Source: Dehalococcoidia bacterium (lineage in GTDB: Bacteria > Chloroflexota > Dehalococcoidia > Dehalococcoidales > BS750m-G39). Taken from it: a stretch of 6,519 nucleotides of DNA. The translations under genes were made by a program, and so were the position numbers. The stretch spans positions 1-6,519 of the forward strand of contig DAOWJM010000143.1 in NCBI GenBank assembly GCA_030640325.1, read 5' to 3'. Below are positions 3,848-6,519 of this stretch, piece after piece (the first letter of the stretch is position 1; every line of letters begins with the position of its first letter). The notes beneath the pieces were generated by a model that was given only the letters and a program-made list of their open reading frames with translations, had not been told where the DNA came from and ran no database searches.

Positions 3848-6319
3848 GTGGCTGAGAAATCTAAAAAGGCTCGTATCCACATAACCGGGATGACCTGCAC
3901 CACCTGTGCCGCTACCATCGAAAAGGGCCTGGCGGAGACGCTTGGGGTAGAGCAGGCAAACGTGAGCTTTGCCTCGGAAAAGGCTTCTATAGAATATGAC
4001 CCCTCCAAGGTAGACCTCGCTAAAATTAAGCATACCATCTCTCAAATAGGCTATGGGGTAGCCACCAAGAAATCCATCTTCCCTGTAGGCGGTATGACCT
4101 GCGCCTCCTGCGTTTCCCGGGTGGAGCAGGCTCTGTCAAGTGTGCCGGGGGTAATTTCCACCAATGTTAATCTAGCCTCAGAGAAGGCCACTGTAGATTA
4201 TATTGAAGGGACAGAGTTAGCTGACCTCAAGCGGGCAGTAAAAGAAGCTGGCTATGAACTCGGGTCAGAAACAGAGACGTTGGAAGATGTCACCACTGCC
4301 GCCCAGCGAGAGCTCCGAGGCGTAAGGAACAGGTTTATCTTTGCCGCCATCCTCGCTGCATCAATTATGGCTCTTATGTGGGCTCCCTCATTCGTAGGGA
4401 AACCCTATCTACTATGGGCACTAGCTACACCAGTACAGTTCTGGGCGGGGTGGCGATTCTACCGAGGGACATGGGGGGCATTAAGGCATAGAACCGCCGA
4501 TATGAATACTCTGATTGCCGTAGGCACCTCAGCCGCCTACTTTTACAGCGTAGTAGCTATCCTCTTCCCCAGTCTTTTCGTCGCTGCTGGGAGGGAACCT
4601 GCCCTGTATTTCGATACCGCAGCCTTGATTATTGGTTTGATTCTCCTCGGTCGCTTTCTGGAGGCGAGAGCCAGAGGACAGACCTCAGAGGCAATAAAGA
4701 AGCTCATCGGTATGCAGCCAAAGACGGCTCTGGTTGTTCGTGACGGCGAGGAGAGGGAAATTCCTGTCGATGATGTCCAGGTCGGTGACCTCATTCTGGT
4801 ACGACCGGGCGAGCGAGTGCCCGTGGACGGCATTGTTCATGAGGGGTATTCCAGTATTGATGAGTCTATGATTACCGGAGAAAGTATCCCGGTGGAGAAG
4901 AAGATAGGTGATGAGGTTATTGGTGCCACCATTAATAAGACGGGCAGCTTCCAATTCGAGGCGACCAAGGTAGGTAAGGATACAACTCTGGCTCAGATTA
5001 TCCGGCTGGTGGAGGAAGCCCAGGGAAGCAAGGCTCCTATTCAGCGTCTGGCTGATGTCATCGCCAGTTATTTCGTGCCGATAGTGATTGGCATTGCCCT
5101 CATTACCTTCATCATCTGGTACTTCGTGGGACCAGCTCCCACCCTCACCTTTGCCCTCCTCAATTTTGTCGCCGTGCTCATTATCGCCTGCCCCTGCGCT
5201 ATGGGGCTAGCGACGCCAACGGCGATTATGGTAGGCACCGGTAAAGGAGCTGAGCATGGTGTCCTCGTCAGGAGTGCCGAGGCACTGGAGAGGTCTCACC
5301 AGATAAATGCTGTGCTGCTGGATAAGACAGGCACTCTGACCCGAGGCGAACCAAAAGTAACTGATATAATCGCTGTCCCCTCTTCCTCCCAAGAAGAGGT
5401 TCTCCGGCTGGCCGCCTCCGCTGAGCATGGCTCAGAGCATCCACTTGGCGAGGCTATCGTCAAGGCAGCTTTAGAGAAGAAGCTAAAAGTATCTCCAGCC
5501 TCAGATTTTAACTCTATTCCGGGACACGGTGTCGAGGCTTCAGTGGAAGGCAAAAAGCTCCTCCTGGGCAACCTCAGGCTAATGAGTGAAAAAAACCTTT
5601 CCCTGGATGGACTGGGGGAGGAGGCCGAGCGCCTCTGGTCAAAAGGCAAGACAGTGATGTTTTTAGGTATAGATAGCCAGGTAGCGGGAATCATTGCTCT
5701 GGCTGATACCCTTAAGCCCAACGCCAAAGAGGCGCTGGAAGAGCTACACAAGATGGGCATTGAGGCAGTGATGCTCACCGGAGATAACCAGCGCACTGCT
5801 GAGGCTATTGCCCAAGAGGTGGGCATTGACCGTGTCTTGGCTGAGGTGCTGCCGGAACATAAAGCTCAGGAGGTCAAGAGGTTGCAGGAAGAAGGCAAGA
5901 TAGTGGCGATGGTAGGTGACGGAATAAATGATGCGCCGGCTCTAGCTCAAGCTGATGTTGGCATCGCCATCGGCACCGGCACTGATGTGGCTATGGAAAC
6001 TGGAGACATTACGCTGATTAGCGGTGATTTAGGTGGAATTGTAACTGCCATCTCCCTGAGTAAGCGCACCATGAGAACTATTAAGCAGAACCTATTCTGG
6101 GCTTTTGCCTACAATACTGCTCTTATCCCGGTGGCGGCGGGGGTATTGTACCTTGCCTTCGGGCAAACCAGTGTACCCTCAGGGCTTCATTTCATTCTGG
6201 GCAACTATGGGTTCTTAAATCCAATCCTAGCCGCCGCAGCTATGGCAGCCAGCTCTATCACCGTAGTATCCAACTCACTGCGTCTGAGAAGGTTTAAGCC
6301 AGCCAAATTTGCGGACTAA
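3848..6319 (+). CDS. copA: Copper-exporting P1B-type ATPase (CopA)
   Basis: This 823-residue membrane pump exports Cu(I) from the cytoplasm using ATP. Two N-terminal heavy-metal-associated domains carry GMTCTTC (C17, C20) and GMTCASC (C85, C88). Eight membrane helices are expected, starting near residue 160. The core motifs are intact: TGES (343-346) in the actuator domain, CPC (448-450) in helix 6, DKTGT with phosphorylated D492, SEHPLG with H531-P532 for ATP binding, TGDN (644-647) and GDGINDAP (690-697). Y755-N756 in helix 7 and M799-AASS in helix 8 are the copper-type (P1B-1) selectivity residues, which argues against Zn/Cd or Co pumps. The start is GTG, the first start codon after an in-frame TAA, with GGTGAGG just upstream. 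Length and domain order are normal. A stand-alone YHS protein follows after 17 bases. No chaperone or copper-sensor gene is in the window. Confidence 0.96.
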   Translation: MAEKSKKARIHITGMTCTTCAATIEKGLAETLGVEQANVSFASEKASIEYDPSKVDLAKIKHTISQIGYGVATKKSIFPVGGMTCASCVSRVEQALSSVPGVISTNVNLASEKATVDYIEGTELADLKRAVKEAGYELGSETETLEDVTTAAQRELRGVRNRFIFAAILAASIMALMWAPSFVGKPYLLWALATPVQFWAGWRFYRGTWGALRHRTADMNTLIAVGTSAAYFYSVVAILFPSLFVAAGREPALYFDTAALIIGLILLGRFLEARARGQTSEAIKKLIGMQPKTALVVRDGEEREIPVDDVQVGDLILVRPGERVPVDGIVHEGYSSIDESMITGESIPVEKKIGDEVIGATINKTGSFQFEATKVGKDTTLAQIIRLVEEAQGSKAPIQRLADVIASYFVPIVIGIALITFIIWYFVGPAPTLTFALLNFVAVLIIACPCAMGLATPTAIMVGTGKGAEHGVLVRSAEALERSHQINAVLLDKTGTLTRGEPKVTDIIAVPSSSQEEVLRLAASAEHGSEHPLGEAIVKAALEKKLKVSPASDFNSIPGHGVEASVEGKKLLLGNLRLMSEKNLSLDGLGEEAERLWSKGKTVMFLGIDSQVAGIIALADTLKPNAKEALEELHKMGIEAVMLTGDNQRTAEAIAQEVGIDRVLAEVLPEHKAQEVKRLQEEGKIVAMVGDGINDAPALAQADVGIAIGTGTDVAMETGDITLISGDLGGIVTAISLSKRTMRTIKQNLFWAFAYNTALIPVAAGVLYLAFGQTSVPSGLHFILGNYGFLNPILAAAAMAASSITVVSNSLRLRRFKPAKFAD

Positions 6320-6336
6320 TCAAGGGAGGTGTCCCA

Positions 6337-6492
6337 ATGGCTATTGATCCTGTGTGCAAGATGGAGGTAGATGAAAACAAGGCAGCAGCTACCTCTGAGT
6401 ACAAGGGAAAGAAATATTACTTCTGCGCTATGGGCTGCAAGAAAGCCTTTGACCAGAACCCGGAGAAATATCTAGCCGCGGAAAAGAAGTAG
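6337..6492 (+). CDS. Stand-alone YHS-domain metal-binding protein
   Basis: This 51-residue protein is one complete YHS domain: MAIDPVCKMEVDE, then a strand YKGKKYYFCAMGCKKAF, then NPEKYL. C7 in DPVCKM and C30 and C34 in FCAMGC are the conserved cysteines, and M9 and M32 are possible extra soft-metal ligands. YHS domains are often fused to Cu/Ag-exporting ATPases or encoded beside them, and are thought to bind or hand over copper or a related metal. Here it is a separate protein. GGGAGGT lies six bases before the ATG, and copA ends only 17 bases upstream, so the two genes should be co-transcribed. It may act as a small cytoplasmic copper donor or buffer in place of a CopZ chaperone, though that role is inferred. 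The last 27 bases of the window hold nothing recognisable. Confidence 0.88.
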   Translation: MAIDPVCKMEVDENKAAATSEYKGKKYYFCAMGCKKAFDQNPEKYLAAEKK

Positions 6493-6519
6493 CTTGGTAT
6501 TAGAGACACACTCCGGTAA

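Noticed and set aside
3807..3884. A 25-codon ORF (ATG ATG ACT AAA...) overlapping the start of copA
   Set aside because: It has no clear ribosome binding site, its peptide is unremarkable, and most of it lies over the copA start in another frame. A coupling role cannot be supported.
5296..5826. A 176-codon minus-strand ORF inside copA
   Set aside because: It is serine- and arginine-rich shadow sequence opposite conserved ATPase motifs.

Overview
This 6.5-kb window looks like the chromosome of an anaerobic bacterium. It has strong AGGAGG-type ribosome binding sites, GTG and TTG starts beside ATG, tightly packed sulfur and Fe-S genes, and a low-potential-type ferredoxin. A Chloroflexota (Dehalococcoidia-like) origin is my best guess from the general look of the proteins. 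It is an inference without a marker gene. No RNA gene, CRISPR array, insertion sequence or phage gene is visible.

Left part (1-2961, minus strand). Read in the direction of transcription, the order is: a small [3Fe-4S]-type ferredoxin; a NifS/IscS-like protein; an IscU/NifU-type Fe-S scaffold; a 61-residue double zinc ribbon; a TusA-family persulfide carrier; a DsrE-family protein; and a 31-codon remnant of a second TusA-like gene. From nifS to dsrE the gaps are 1, -1, 28 and 9 bases, so these five genes are almost certainly one operon for sulfur handling and Fe-S assembly. The NifS-like protein keeps the catalytic cysteine and the IscU-docking C-terminus, but the PLP-binding lysine is glutamine. 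Three further active-site residues are also changed. The pair recalls the PLP-free IscS of Archaeoglobus fulgidus, in which the desulfurase homologue acts with IscU without making sulfur from cysteine. Here TusA and DsrE in the same operon could supply or carry the sulfur; this is an inference.

Middle part (2962-3847). A 154-residue membrane protein of unknown function (minus strand) is divergent from a copper-ATPase gene. The 215-bp region between them holds a CRP/FNR-type palindrome. It has a -10-like hexamer exactly the same distance away on each side, each placing the box at -41.5 of the predicted start. The 206-bp region between the membrane protein and ferredoxin genes holds two hairpins and a possible extended -10 promoter for the ferredoxin.

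Right part (3848-6519, plus strand). An intact CopA-type Cu(I)-exporting P1B-ATPase with two N-terminal metal-binding domains is followed after 17 bases by a 51-residue stand-alone YHS-domain protein. They form a likely two-gene copper-handling operon. No CopZ, CsoR or CopY gene is in view.
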